NCBI RefSeq assembly: GCF_964283195.1
Contig: NZ_CAXYLH010000008.1
Length of the DNA: 64,000 nt
DNA from: Paratractidigestivibacter sp003150175
GTDB taxonomy: Bacteria; Actinomycetota; Coriobacteriia; Coriobacteriales; Atopobiaceae
Direction: 5' to 3' (one strand)
The stretch's first letter is position 1. Each line of letters starts with the position of its first letter. The notes beneath the pieces were generated by a model. The model worked only from the letters and a program-made list of their open reading frames with translations. It had not been told where the DNA came from and did not search any database. This document shows, piece by piece, positions 26,905-35,618 of the stretch. A program made the translations under genes and the position numbers.

Positions 26905-28026
26905 ATGATTGTCCCGAGCAGATGCGATCGCGAAACTTGTGGGCTGAACGATTCGAAGAATAAACTAAATTTATTATATTGCAGAAATCTTGTGCTCTTT
27001 GCTCTTCTCTTTGGCATTTCTATGTTCTCGTTCATTACCACAGCGTATGGACAGACTGGCGCAAACGTCTCTCTTTACCGCATGTACAATCCCTATTCTG
27101 GTGAACACTTTTATACAGATTCCACAAGTGAGCGCCAAGACCTTATGATCGCTGGGTGGAACTACGAGGGAATCGGCTGGAAGTCGCCGGTCTCTTCCTC
27201 TTCTCCTGTTTATCGCTTGTACAACCCGTATGTGCCTGGCGGCGACCATCACTATACAAGGAGCGTCGATGAGTACCGGGAGCTGATGTCATTAGGATGG
27301 GTCGGGGAGGGAATCGGCTGGTACTCTGACGACAACGAGACCGTCGGCGTGTACCGTGAGTACAATCCCAATGCATTTTCTTGCAACCACAACTTCACGA
27401 CTTCCTCTACCGAGCACAATCAGCTAGTTGCTTATGGCTGGCATGACGAGAGCCAAAATGAGGCTTATGCCTGGTACGCCGTGGAGGGCGGGGATCCCAA
27501 TGATATGAATCTTGTCGCCGGCGATTATCAAATAATGGGATCTTCTCGGACCACGATCGCAAAGATGGTTTCACGTTATAAGGCATCTGGTCATTCGTAC
27601 CCTGGCTCTTCTCTTGCAACTGGAGGGGCGCCTACTATCGAGGACTTTTGTCGCATCCTGTGCGAAGAGTCCGCGGCGGAAGGCGTTCGCGCGGAGGTCG
27701 TATTCGCCCAAGCTATGCACGAGACGGGTTGGCTACAGTTTGGTGGGGATGTTCGCATTGAGCAGTTTAATTATGCGGGCATTGGCGCTACCGGAAACGG
27801 TGCCCACGGAAACTCTTTCAAGGATGTCCGCGAGGGCCTTCGTGCTCAGGTCCAACACCTTAAAGCTTATGCGAGCACGGCTCCGCTCAATAACGCTTGC
27901 GTGGACCCTCGTTTTGCCTATGTGAACCGTGGGTGCGCGCCAACCGTGGAAAAATTGGCGGGAAAGTGGGCGGTGGATTCCTCTTATGGAAAGAGCCTGT
28001 GCCAAATAATCGTCACGGTGCTCTAA
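26905..28026 (+). CDS. secreted glucosaminidase with DUF5648 repeats
   Basis: A 373-residue exported protein. A hydrophobic signal segment spans about 24-48, ending near AYG. Three DUF5648 repeats follow (about 55-195; YNPYSGEHFYT, GGDHHYT, CNHNFTT), the same unit found in the amidase at 18936-20567. The C-terminal part (about 240-373) resembles a GH73-type endo-beta-N-acetylglucosaminidase: VVFAQAMHETGWLQF with the catalytic-type Glu, then FNYAGIGATG. It would cut the glycan strand of peptidoglycan. The order is reversed relative to the amidase, with repeats before the catalytic domain. It stands alone between licD and an unknown gene. Confidence 0.87.
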   Translation: MIVPSRCDRETCGLNDSKNKLNLLYCRNLVLFALLFGISMFSFITTAYGQTGANVSLYRMYNPYSGEHFYTDSTSERQDLMIAGWNYEGIGWKSPVSSSSPVYRLYNPYVPGGDHHYTRSVDEYRELMSLGWVGEGIGWYSDDNETVGVYREYNPNAFSCNHNFTTSSTEHNQLVAYGWHDESQNEAYAWYAVEGGDPNDMNLVAGDYQIMGSSRTTIAKMVSRYKASGHSYPGSSLATGGAPTIEDFCRILCEESAAEGVRAEVVFAQAMHETGWLQFGGDVRIEQFNYAGIGATGNGAHGNSFKDVREGLRAQVQHLKAYASTAPLNNACVDPRFAYVNRGCAPTVEKLAGKWAVDSSYGKSLCQIIVTVL

Positions 28027-28145
28027 CGCTCAGCCGATCGTCATACTTTTAGTCGCTCGCTTTGGCTTGCTGTTGTGACATAAATGGTTCTGGCTAAAGC
28101 GGTCGCATGCATAAATTACTTTGTGAAACTATTTGGAGGTACTTC

Positions 28146-28670
28146 TTGAGCGATTCGGATATCTCGCTGGCGATACACATCGAGGACATCTCTCTTTTGG
28201 AGTTGCTCTTTCAATCGAACTCTCCTGTTTCTGACGATGCCAAGATTGCGATGTCCTTGGAAAACCCTCAGTCCGATTTCGATGTCGATCGGAAACTAGG
28301 GAAGCAGCTACTCCGTTCTTTGGTTTGCGTTCGCTTTGAACTTGGATCTGCTGATGGAGGGCAAGAAGAACCTCCCGCTGTTGTTTTTGCTGCCACACTT
28401 GGACTGATCGCCAGCGTTCCTTTGATGGGTGATGAGGTCATCACTGCACGCCATATGGCCGGTCAAGACGATGCCAGAAGCCGCCGCAACAACAAAATGG
28501 CCCATGCTCTTCGTCTTGAAGCCATCAAGGCCGCCCATGGTTTTGCGTCTGCGAAACTGGTTGAGCTCTCGTGTGTCTCTGGTGCGCCGAAATTGATTTT
28601 GCCGTCCATCGACGCCGATGCGCTCCTGCGCGATATCGAGCAGCAAGAGATAGATAATACGAGCGAATAA
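28146..28670 (+). CDS. hypothetical protein
   Basis: A 174-residue soluble protein I do not recognise. TTG 28146 is chosen because GGAGGT lies 5 bases upstream; the ATG at 28107 lacks a site. There is no signal peptide or long membrane segment. It has an acidic N-terminal third, a hydrophobic stretch AVVFAATLGLIASVPLMG near residues 80-97, and a basic block DDARSRRNNKMAHALR. It ends with a charged helix rich in Asp and Gln. It lies between a wall hydrolase and a peptidase with about 100 bases on each side, so no operon partner is indicated. Confidence 0.6.
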   Translation: MSDSDISLAIHIEDISLLELLFQSNSPVSDDAKIAMSLENPQSDFDVDRKLGKQLLRSLVCVRFELGSADGGQEEPPAVVFAATLGLIASVPLMGDEVITARHMAGQDDARSRRNNKMAHALRLEAIKAAHGFASAKLVELSCVSGAPKLILPSIDADALLRDIEQQEIDNTSE

Positions 28671-28786
28671 CGGCAATACTTGTCTCCGTTCCTTTGCTTG
28701 CCCCGTTGTTCTCAAAGCAGTTGCTAGCTCAATTGACAGGGACCTCGGTTAACCAGTCGAGAGCTCAAGGTTGGGGGAGTACGAAC

Positions 28787-30034
28787 ATGATCAGCCCGGA
28801 GGATAGAGAGCCTCATCTGCCCAAAGCTCCTTCTACTACCGCTGCTCGAGCGGTCGATGGGCTGTTGCGCGATGCCGAGGCGTCTGCGGAACAGTTCGTC
28901 GATTGGCGCCATCAGCTGCATCGGATGCCCGAGCTCGGACTGAACACCCCGCAGACAACGGAGTTCGTGCGAGCCCGACTGGAACAGATGGGGTATGCGC
29001 CGTCAGCTGGGGTGCACGGCGAGGTAACGGCGGTTATCGGGGACGCTGCAGGCCCCTGCGTGCTCCTTCGCGCGGATATGGACGGGCTGCCGGTCGCCGA
29101 GCGCTCAGGCGAGCCGTGGGCTTCCGTCAACGGCTGCGCACATGCCTGCGGGCACGATATGCACGCGACGTCATTGCTGGGTGCGGCGCGGCTGCTCAGG
29201 GCTCGGTGTGGCGCGATCCGCGAGCTCGGCGGTTGTGTAAAGCTCCTATTTCAGCCGGGGGAGGAGACGCTTACCGGAGCCGCAGCGGTCGTCGCCGACG
29301 GAGTCCTTGAGTCCCCGCACGTGGACGCCGCCTTTGCACTGCACGTGAACGGCCGCTGCCCGATGGGGCTTATGCTGTATGGGGAGGAACAATCCGCTGG
29401 GGTATGGGGTTTTCGGATCCGCTTGCGCGGGCATGGCGGGCACGGGTCTATGCCGCATAAGTGCATCGACCCGATTATCGCGGGAGTTCATGTGCACCTT
29501 GCTATCGATGAGGCGATGCACCGTGAGTTCGCCGCGGGGACCGAGGTGGTGCTCTCCATCGGGAAGTTCGAGGCCGGCAGCGCACCGAATGTGATCCCGG
29601 ACGAGTGCGTGCTCGAGGGCACGGCGCGGGCGTTCGACGCGGAGGTCATGGCCAAGGTCAAGACTCGTGTTCGAGAGGTCGTCGGAGGCGTCGCGTCGAC
29701 TTACCGCGTCTCGGCCGAGGTCGAGGACCTCTCGGACGTCCCGCCGCTGGTTGTCGATAGCATGATGACGGATGCGTGCCTCGCGTACGTAGGCGCGGCC
29801 GAGCCGGAGATGCGCTTCCGCGGGATCCAGCATACGCTGGGCGCTGAGGACTTCGCGTTCTTCTCGGAGCGCGTGCCATCCGCGTACTTCACAGTTGGTG
29901 CTGCCGCCTGGGACGCCGAGGAGCACTTCTCGATGCACGACCCGAGGATCCGGTTCGACGATGGGGCCTTGCCGCTGTGCGCCGCTGCGTATGCGGCGGC
30001 TGGTCTCGGCTGGCTCGCTGATAAAGCTCAGTAA
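28787..30034 (+). CDS. M20 family amidohydrolase / metallopeptidase
   Basis: A 415-residue enzyme of the M20D (hippurate hydrolase, N-acyl amino acid amidohydrolase) type. It has RADMDGLPV (about 97), HACGHDMHAT (about 119) with metal ligands, LFQPGEE with the catalytic and ligand Glu pair, GHGGHGSMPH in the dimerisation domain, and HTLGAEDFAFF at the C-terminal metal site. ATG 28787 is preferred because GGGGGAG lies 7 bases upstream. It would hydrolyse an N-acylated amino acid or short peptide in the cytoplasm. It is more GC-rich than the genes on either side. Confidence 0.9.
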   Translation: MISPEDREPHLPKAPSTTAARAVDGLLRDAEASAEQFVDWRHQLHRMPELGLNTPQTTEFVRARLEQMGYAPSAGVHGEVTAVIGDAAGPCVLLRADMDGLPVAERSGEPWASVNGCAHACGHDMHATSLLGAARLLRARCGAIRELGGCVKLLFQPGEETLTGAAAVVADGVLESPHVDAAFALHVNGRCPMGLMLYGEEQSAGVWGFRIRLRGHGGHGSMPHKCIDPIIAGVHVHLAIDEAMHREFAAGTEVVLSIGKFEAGSAPNVIPDECVLEGTARAFDAEVMAKVKTRVREVVGGVASTYRVSAEVEDLSDVPPLVVDSMMTDACLAYVGAAEPEMRFRGIQHTLGAEDFAFFSERVPSAYFTVGAAAWDAEEHFSMHDPRIRFDDGALPLCAAAYAAAGLGWLADKAQ

Positions 30035-30038
30035 TTCG

Positions 30039-31745
30039 TTATCGGTTTTTACCGGACGCCGAATCTGAGGACTTCTCCTGATTTAGAACGCAAGAAGCGC
30101 TTATGAGGAGCGGTGCCGCGCACACGATGGCAAATACATATCGGGTTGGCTCCCCTCCCATCACAGAGACAGGAGTAATAGCCAAAGGGATTAGCGAAGC
30201 AAGCACCGGCATGGCCAAAACCAGTCGTTGGAGTCGACTGTTGCGGGATTTGTCGAGCAAAAGGAACAAGGTTAACAACGGCACAATCGTTGCCCATGTG
30301 CTCCTAAAGAACAATACGTTGAGAACCGGCATTGATTGAACGGCGCGGTAGATGGTTTCCGCTGACTTGCCGCCGCTGGTGATCTGGTCATTCCAGTCTG
30401 TGCACGTCTCTATTCCATCGTCGTGCCACCCGGAATACGTCAGCACTACCATGTAATTCGGTGTTCCAGCCAGATCGGTTCGGAACGTAATCCATCCATC
30501 CACGAGGCCGAGCCAAGACTCTAGGTGGCCTCTAGGGTGCTTCAAGGTGTTCTTTGCCCACAATTTTACGAAGTCTCCCATTCGCTTATCGTTATGGAGG
30601 CCTCGTTCCTTGACCGGATCGACAATCTGCCAGTTGTAGCGCGAGGGAATCTCGTCGCAGTCCACCAGCAGAAAGTCATCAATTAAGCTGCGGTCCTCTG
30701 AGGTGAGGTCATCGCTGTTGAAGGTGACGTCGTGCGCGACCTGTTGGATGAGCGTCGCGATGGCCTCCTGCTTTCCGCCCGGCTGAACATAAAATGCCGG
30801 AAGAATAAGCTTCGGGAACACGATGAAGACTATGGCGAATACAACTGCTGCCGCAGCCGCCGACCTGACCAACGATTCCTTTTTGCGATATGCAAGCAGA
30901 AGAGGGACAAAACAAAGGAGTACTACATAGCCGGTGGTTTTCTTTGTAAGGGAGGATATCAGCGCGCATACGATCATGGCGATCAATACCCGCGGGTTTT
31001 GTAGCTCTTTGCCGTTTGATTTAACGATTAGGAATAGTTGCAGAGCAAATCCAAGGAAGAAGGCGCAGGATAGGGTGTCTTTTGCGACTGAGCAAAACAT
31101 TAGAGGGATAAAGGGGAAGAGCGACACGAAGCAAAGTAGCGCCAAACTTCCGATGCGGCCAAGTCCGCTATCGTGAAGTTCCCAGATAAACCGAGAGAAA
31201 AAGTAAATCGCGATTGCGCTTTGAATACAAATAAGAACGAACAAACCCTTGCTCACGCTGTTAAACAGGCTATTCCCCAAATCCGCGAACCATCCAAGTA
31301 TGAGTGTCATCGAATAGGGGTGATGATCGGACAAGGTAACAAGTCCGAAGTGTTCAAGCAGCTCTTGGGATGTATCGCTCCAGTAAATACCGGGGAAAAA
31401 GAGCACCAGCCACGGAATCCAGCAGAGAAGAATAACGATACACATGATAGCCGTTGATGTCTGCTTGTTCCTGCTGAACAAAAAACGGTCAACGGCAGAA
31501 GCGCTATTGGATATTGTTTTGACAATTGCATTCTTTTCCAATTGCAACGTGCCGCTGCCGGCGAGTACGAAATTGACGATCGCGAACAGCGCAACAAAGA
31601 AAACGGCGAAAAGCACCAGAGATGCCGCAAAAGAGATCGTGTCGAAGATTAGCTTGCCATTATTCGCGGCGACAGTATCGCCAAGGGTGAACAGCAAAGC
31701 GAGTGCTATGGGCAGCAGCCAGCGAAGTTTTATTTGTTGCTTCAT
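30039..31745 (-). CDS. DUF6020-like polytopic membrane protein
   Basis: A 568-residue membrane protein with about 12-13 hydrophobic segments. After the fourth segment it has FPGIYWSDTSQELLEHFG, followed by SDHHPYSMT, an extracytoplasmic loop with acidic and His residues as seen in GT-C type glycosyltransferases and DUF6020 proteins. A large hydrophilic loop of about 120 residues follows further on. ATG 31745 is chosen because GGAAAGGG lies upstream. It is convergent with the M20 gene (4 bases between stops). A role in attaching sugars to a surface polymer is plausible but unproven. Confidence 0.7.
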   Translation of the reverse strand: MKQQIKLRWLLPIALALLFTLGDTVAANNGKLIFDTISFAASLVLFAVFFVALFAIVNFVLAGSGTLQLEKNAIVKTISNSASAVDRFLFSRNKQTSTAIMCIVILLCWIPWLVLFFPGIYWSDTSQELLEHFGLVTLSDHHPYSMTLILGWFADLGNSLFNSVSKGLFVLICIQSAIAIYFFSRFIWELHDSGLGRIGSLALLCFVSLFPFIPLMFCSVAKDTLSCAFFLGFALQLFLIVKSNGKELQNPRVLIAMIVCALISSLTKKTTGYVVLLCFVPLLLAYRKKESLVRSAAAAAVVFAIVFIVFPKLILPAFYVQPGGKQEAIATLIQQVAHDVTFNSDDLTSEDRSLIDDFLLVDCDEIPSRYNWQIVDPVKERGLHNDKRMGDFVKLWAKNTLKHPRGHLESWLGLVDGWITFRTDLAGTPNYMVVLTYSGWHDDGIETCTDWNDQITSGGKSAETIYRAVQSMPVLNVLFFRSTWATIVPLLTLFLLLDKSRNSRLQRLVLAMPVLASLIPLAITPVSVMGGEPTRYVFAIVCAAPLLISASCVLNQEKSSDSASGKNR

Positions 31746-31830
31746 CAAAAAAGAGCCCTTTCCAGTTTCCAGCTGCAATTGGTGGATACGCGAGTTCTCG
31801 CAAGATTTTGTTTCGATCCCTATATGTATC

Positions 31831-32994
31831 CTAAAGACTGAACAACCATTTTACAGCAGGTGTTTTTCTTAATAGATCAGAGACAATTGAGAGAAGCACT
31901 TGTATCGACAGGACGAAGAGCGCTGAGATGATGAGGCGAGTCGCTGGAGATAGGCTTTGAGGAATGAAATAGTCGACGACATGAGTTCTTGCCGCTGCTG
32001 TCAATACAAACATGTGCAGAAGATAAACACCTAGAGTATTCGAGCCCATGAAGGTGGCAAATCTCTTGATCTTGCTGCTATTTATGGCGTTACCTAACGC
32101 CAAACATAAAATGACCAGTGCGATTGTCTCAAGTAAGGTCATGGGGAGCCAGTACCCATTTTTTGTCGAAAAGGGACCAACTAGCTTGCCGCTGTATTGA
32201 GCTTCATGAAGAGCAACGGTGATACCAACAGAAACAATGGCGAGCGCGACAAGCGCGAATGCCGTCGGGGAATGCTTTCTTACGGCATCCGTGGCTCTCT
32301 TTGAGCCAAGAAACCCGCCAACAACAAAATAAACTATCAGGTATCCATAGGGCCCGAATATATTTAGATTAGATATGGGCTGAAGCGTGGCGCTCAGCTT
32401 GGTTCCAGGGCTTCCGAAGAAGGCCTCTGCGACAGATCTGATTCCATCCAGCCCGAATGTTAAAAGAGCCAACGCTCCGATGGCGATGGCCAAGGGGCGT
32501 TTATCCTCGTTATCGAATGCGAGTTTGATAATTGGAAGGATTGCGTAAAGAGCGATAAGAGCCTCGAGGAACCAAAAATGGTCGGTAAGGTAGCCATCCA
32601 CGCCGGTGTTCCCGAGGAGGATGGAAACGACCTGCGCGACGCCGATGCTGGGGGATCCCAGTATGCGATAGGCGACAATATGAATGCCTCTCCAAATAAA
32701 GAGAAGCATCGCTACCCTGAGCAGCTTGCGTGCATGCTTCTTTACGTTTAGCGGTTTATTGAGTAATATGGCAACATTCACGGTTATGAAGGTAGGCACG
32801 CAAACCACGGTGATTGTCATTGCTGCTCTTGTGATTCTTGAGTCGGGGATACTTCCGACGTAAAAAGAGTAATGAAGCAGGACCACGAGGAACATCGCGA
32901 GGACTTTTGCGATGTCGTAGCCGACAACCCTTGTTTTCGTGTTTGCGATGGCAGTGCCAGGTTGGTTCTTATCTTCAGAATTAACGAGTGGCAA
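31831..32994 (-). CDS. acyltransferase family 3 membrane protein
   Basis: A 387-residue protein with about 10 transmembrane segments. VVGYDIAKVLAMFLVVLLHYS near residues 23-43 carries the conserved family His and Arg/Asp region, and HFWFLEALIALYAILP is a typical mid-protein block. Members O-acetylate or otherwise acylate surface polysaccharides using acyl-CoA. It lies 85 bases upstream of the DUF6020-like gene on the same strand, so the two may form an operon. Likely role: acylation of the locus glycan. Confidence 0.87.
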   Translation of the reverse strand: MPLVNSEDKNQPGTAIANTKTRVVGYDIAKVLAMFLVVLLHYSFYVGSIPDSRITRAAMTITVVCVPTFITVNVAILLNKPLNVKKHARKLLRVAMLLFIWRGIHIVAYRILGSPSIGVAQVVSILLGNTGVDGYLTDHFWFLEALIALYAILPIIKLAFDNEDKRPLAIAIGALALLTFGLDGIRSVAEAFFGSPGTKLSATLQPISNLNIFGPYGYLIVYFVVGGFLGSKRATDAVRKHSPTAFALVALAIVSVGITVALHEAQYSGKLVGPFSTKNGYWLPMTLLETIALVILCLALGNAINSSKIKRFATFMGSNTLGVYLLHMFVLTAAARTHVVDYFIPQSLSPATRLIISALFVLSIQVLLSIVSDLLRKTPAVKWLFSL

Positions 32995-33146
32995 GCGTGT
33001 CTCCTAGTGGATACCAGTATTCTAGAGCGGGTCTCATATCTTTGTAACTATAAATGTTACCTGGCGCGCATTGCTTACGAGATGGCATAGTCTAGTATTT
33101 ATCACAGTTTTCAACCTTAAGATCGGCTTTCTGCGGAGAGATATCT

Positions 33147-34085
33147 ATGTCGAATGCCCAGCCAATAATCGCCGCGCTCGTGCCCTGCTACAATGAGTCG
33201 CTTACCATCGCGAAGGTGTGCGACGATTTCAAGAAGTACCTGCCTGAAGCGACGGTCTACGTCTACGACAACAACTCCTCGGACGGGACCGCCAAGATCG
33301 CGGCCGAGCACGGTGCGGTTGTGGTTCACGAGGGGCGTCAGGGCAAGGGCAACGTGGTCCGTCAGATGCTGCGCGACATCGATGCCGACTGCTACGTGAT
33401 GGTCGACGGCGACGATACCTACCCGATCGAGCAGGTCCGCGAGGTCATCGCCCCCATCCTCGATGGCACGGCGGATCACGTGGTAGGGGACCGCCTCTCT
33501 AACGGCACCTACGCCGCGGAGAACAAGCGCGCCGGGCACGGATTTGGCAACGATCTCGTGCGCTGGCTCATCAAGGTGCTCTACGGCTTCGAGTACACCG
33601 ACGTGATGACGGGTTACCGCGCCTTCAACCGCGAGTTCGCGAAGACGCTGCCGGTGCTCTCCCCGGGCTTCGAGATCGAGACTGAGCTCTCCATCCATGC
33701 GGTCGACAAGAACTGGCGCATCGTCCAGGTGCCAATCGATTACCGCGACCGCCCTGAGGGCTCCGAGTCTAAGCTGAACACCGTCTCCGACGGCATCAAG
33801 GTCCTGAAGATGATCTTCTCGCTGTTCAAGGACTACAAGCCGCTGGGGTTCTTCTCGCTGATCGCGCTCGTGTTCTTTGTCATCGGGCTTGTACTGGGCA
33901 TTCCCGTGATCGCCGAGTTCGCGGCGACGGGTCTGGTCCCGAGGTTCCCGACGGCGATCCTCGCCGTGGCGTTTTGCGGGCTCGCTGCGCTCATGCTCGT
34001 GTGTGGCCTCATCCTCGACACCGTGGTCAAGGGCAACCGCCGCGACTGGGAGCTCCGCGCCATCGAGGTCTACGGGCGGAAATAG
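33147..34085 (+). CDS. polyprenyl-phosphate glycosyltransferase with C-terminal membrane segments
   Basis: A 312-residue GT2 of the DPM1/GtrB type. It opens with IAALVPCYNESLTIAKV and has VYDNNSSDGT, VMVDGDDTYP as its DxD region and DVMTGYRAFNREF. Two C-terminal hydrophobic segments lie near 233-255 and 270-295, as in membrane-bound glucosyl or mannosyl carriers. ATG 33147 has GGAGAGA upstream. It is strongly GC-rich and begins the second GC-rich part of the window. The GtrA-like gene 1 kb downstream may act in the same sugar-flipping pathway. Confidence 0.88.
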   Translation: MSNAQPIIAALVPCYNESLTIAKVCDDFKKYLPEATVYVYDNNSSDGTAKIAAEHGAVVVHEGRQGKGNVVRQMLRDIDADCYVMVDGDDTYPIEQVREVIAPILDGTADHVVGDRLSNGTYAAENKRAGHGFGNDLVRWLIKVLYGFEYTDVMTGYRAFNREFAKTLPVLSPGFEIETELSIHAVDKNWRIVQVPIDYRDRPEGSESKLNTVSDGIKVLKMIFSLFKDYKPLGFFSLIALVFFVIGLVLGIPVIAEFAATGLVPRFPTAILAVAFCGLAALMLVCGLILDTVVKGNRRDWELRAIEVYGRK

Positions 34086-34167
34086 CGGAAAGTAGCTCGC
34101 TGATAGACGGTTTATGGGTAGACAAGCACTGAAGGTGGCGACCGCTTGCGAGGCGAGGGGAGACGCT

Positions 34168-34548
34168 ATGTCTGCTGTGAAGTTCTATCGTTGCGCGCAT
34201 TGCGGAAACGTCGTAGCTGTGCTGATCGACGGGGGAGTAGCGCCCGTTTGCTGCGGCGAGCCGATGGAGCTGATGCGCGCGGGCACGACCGATGGGGCGC
34301 ACGAGAAGCACGTGCCTGCGGTTTCGCGCTCCGGCGACGAGCTGCGCGTCCGGGTGGGCGCGGTCGAGCACCCGATGCTGGCCGAGCATCATATCCAGTT
34401 CATCGCCGTCGCGTGCGAGAGGCGCCTGCAGGTGGCGCACCTCGCACCGGGCGATGCGCCTGCGGCGACGTTCCGCGTGCCGGCGGACGCGCCGGTGACG
34501 GTCTACGAGCTGTGCAACCTTCATGGGCTGTGGAGCGCGGAGGCGTAG
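34168..34548 (+). CDS. desulfoferrodoxin-type superoxide reductase
   Basis: A 126-residue non-haem iron protein that reduces superoxide to peroxide, typical of anaerobes. The N-terminal rubredoxin-like centre has Cys 9, 12, 28 and 29. The catalytic centre has His48 in EKHVP, His68, His74, Cys116 and His119 in CNLHG, so all expected ligands are present. ATG 34168 is preferred because GGGGAG lies upstream; the longer frame from 34114 has no site and adds an unlikely 18-residue leader. It appears to be monocistronic and is followed by a repeat-filled intergenic region. Confidence 0.9.
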   Translation: MSAVKFYRCAHCGNVVAVLIDGGVAPVCCGEPMELMRAGTTDGAHEKHVPAVSRSGDELRVRVGAVEHPMLAEHHIQFIAVACERRLQVAHLAPGDAPAATFRVPADAPVTVYELCNLHGLWSAEA

Positions 34549-34569
34549 GGGCTTCTTACCGGCGTTGCG

Positions 34570-35035
34570 TGGGCAATGGCTGGCCACGTAATGGCCGGCT
34601 GCCGGTGTATTCGCGCGGGAAAGGTAGCCCGTCGGTGATCGTGCGCCGGAAAGCCTGACCGTTGGCGGTCGTGTGCCGGAAAGCTTGACCGCCAGTAATC
34701 GCGTGCGGGAAAGCCCGACCGTCGGTAATCGCGCACCGGAATCGGGGAGCGTCGGTACCGACGGTCGGGCTTTCTGGTGAGAAGGACGCTTCTCGGTACG
34801 TTTCAAGGTCGATTTTCACGGGAATCCGGGAGGGTCGGTAGCCGCGTCACCGGAATCGGGGAGCGTCGGTACCGACCCTCCCGGTTTTTGGTGCATGATT
34901 ACCGACGGTCCCGGGTTTTGGTGGACGGTTACCGACGTCCCCTGATTCCGGTGTGCGCTGAACAACGGTCCCCGATTCCGGTGTGCGCTGAACAACGGTC
35001 CCCGATTCCGGTGCTCGATTGCCGGCCCTGGACTC
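34570..35035. repeat. composite array of short repeats with mirrored halves (copy 1)
   Basis: The 554-base gap before the GtrA-like gene is nearly filled by diverged units of about 30 bases. The left part repeats CCGGAAAGC followed by GACCGTCGGTAATCG-like text. The centre holds GTCGGTACCGACGGTCG (near 34752) and a unique segment CTGGTGAGAAGGACGCTTCT. The right part repeats the theme in the opposite sense, ending with two perfect tandem copies of a 30-base unit that contains TGTGCGCTGAACAACGGTCC. A related composite lies at 55690-56040. No protein is supported here. The central palindrome could form hairpins in RNA. Confidence 0.75.
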
Positions 35036-35102
35036 AGCAGCTAGTTAGCAAACTCCGGATTGTGGTGCTCAACGATCGCTGCCCCAAGCTCGCGCGTGCT
35101 TC

Positions 35103-35597
35103 TTACTTGGTGATCCAGAACTTGAGGAGCGGGAAGCTCACGACGACGGCGAGCAGGGTGTTGACCACAGAGGCGATGGTGCTCGCGAGCGCGGCGTCCA
35201 TGCCGAAGGTGCCCTGGCAGAAGCTCGTCACGTAGCCGGGCAGGACGAGGTTGACGACCACGATGAGCACGGCGAGGATCGCGTACTTCCACGCGGCGTC
35301 GCCGTAGCCGCCCTCGGATTTGAAGACCCACTTCATCTGGACGAAGAAGTTGACGACCTGCGCCATGACCTCAGCCACGAGGAAGGTGAGGAAGCCGCCG
35401 AGGCCGTTGGAGCCCGGGTCGGTGTAGTTGAAGATGAGGAACTGGAACGGCTGCGTGAGCTGCATCGTGTTGACGAAGAGCGCCGCGCCGCCGGCCGCGC
35501 ACACGAGGCGCGTGATGGTCGAGATGTTGGACAGCACGTTGAACTTAATGAACTCCCAGATCGCCTGGTGCTCCTCGGTCCATGTCTTAAAGCTCAT
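35103..35597 (-). CDS. GtrA-like membrane protein
   Basis: A 164-residue protein with four hydrophobic segments and the GtrA-family layout: FIKFNVLSNIS near the N-terminus, then QVVNFFVQMKWVFKSE, matching the conserved N-F-x-x-x-x-x-W-x-F pattern. GtrA proteins are thought to flip polyprenyl-phosphate sugars for surface glycosylation. It lies 21 bases downstream of the GH3 gene on the same strand and is probably cotranscribed. Its likely partner is the GT2 with membrane tail at 33147-34085. Confidence 0.85.
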   Translation of the reverse strand: MSFKTWTEEHQAIWEFIKFNVLSNISTITRLVCAAGGAALFVNTMQLTQPFQFLIFNYTDPGSNGLGGFLTFLVAEVMAQVVNFFVQMKWVFKSEGGYGDAAWKYAILAVLIVVVNLVLPGYVTSFCQGTFGMDAALASTIASVVNTLLAVVVSFPLLKFWITK

Positions 35598-35618
35598 GAT
35601 CGGTTTCCTTTCTGGCGG

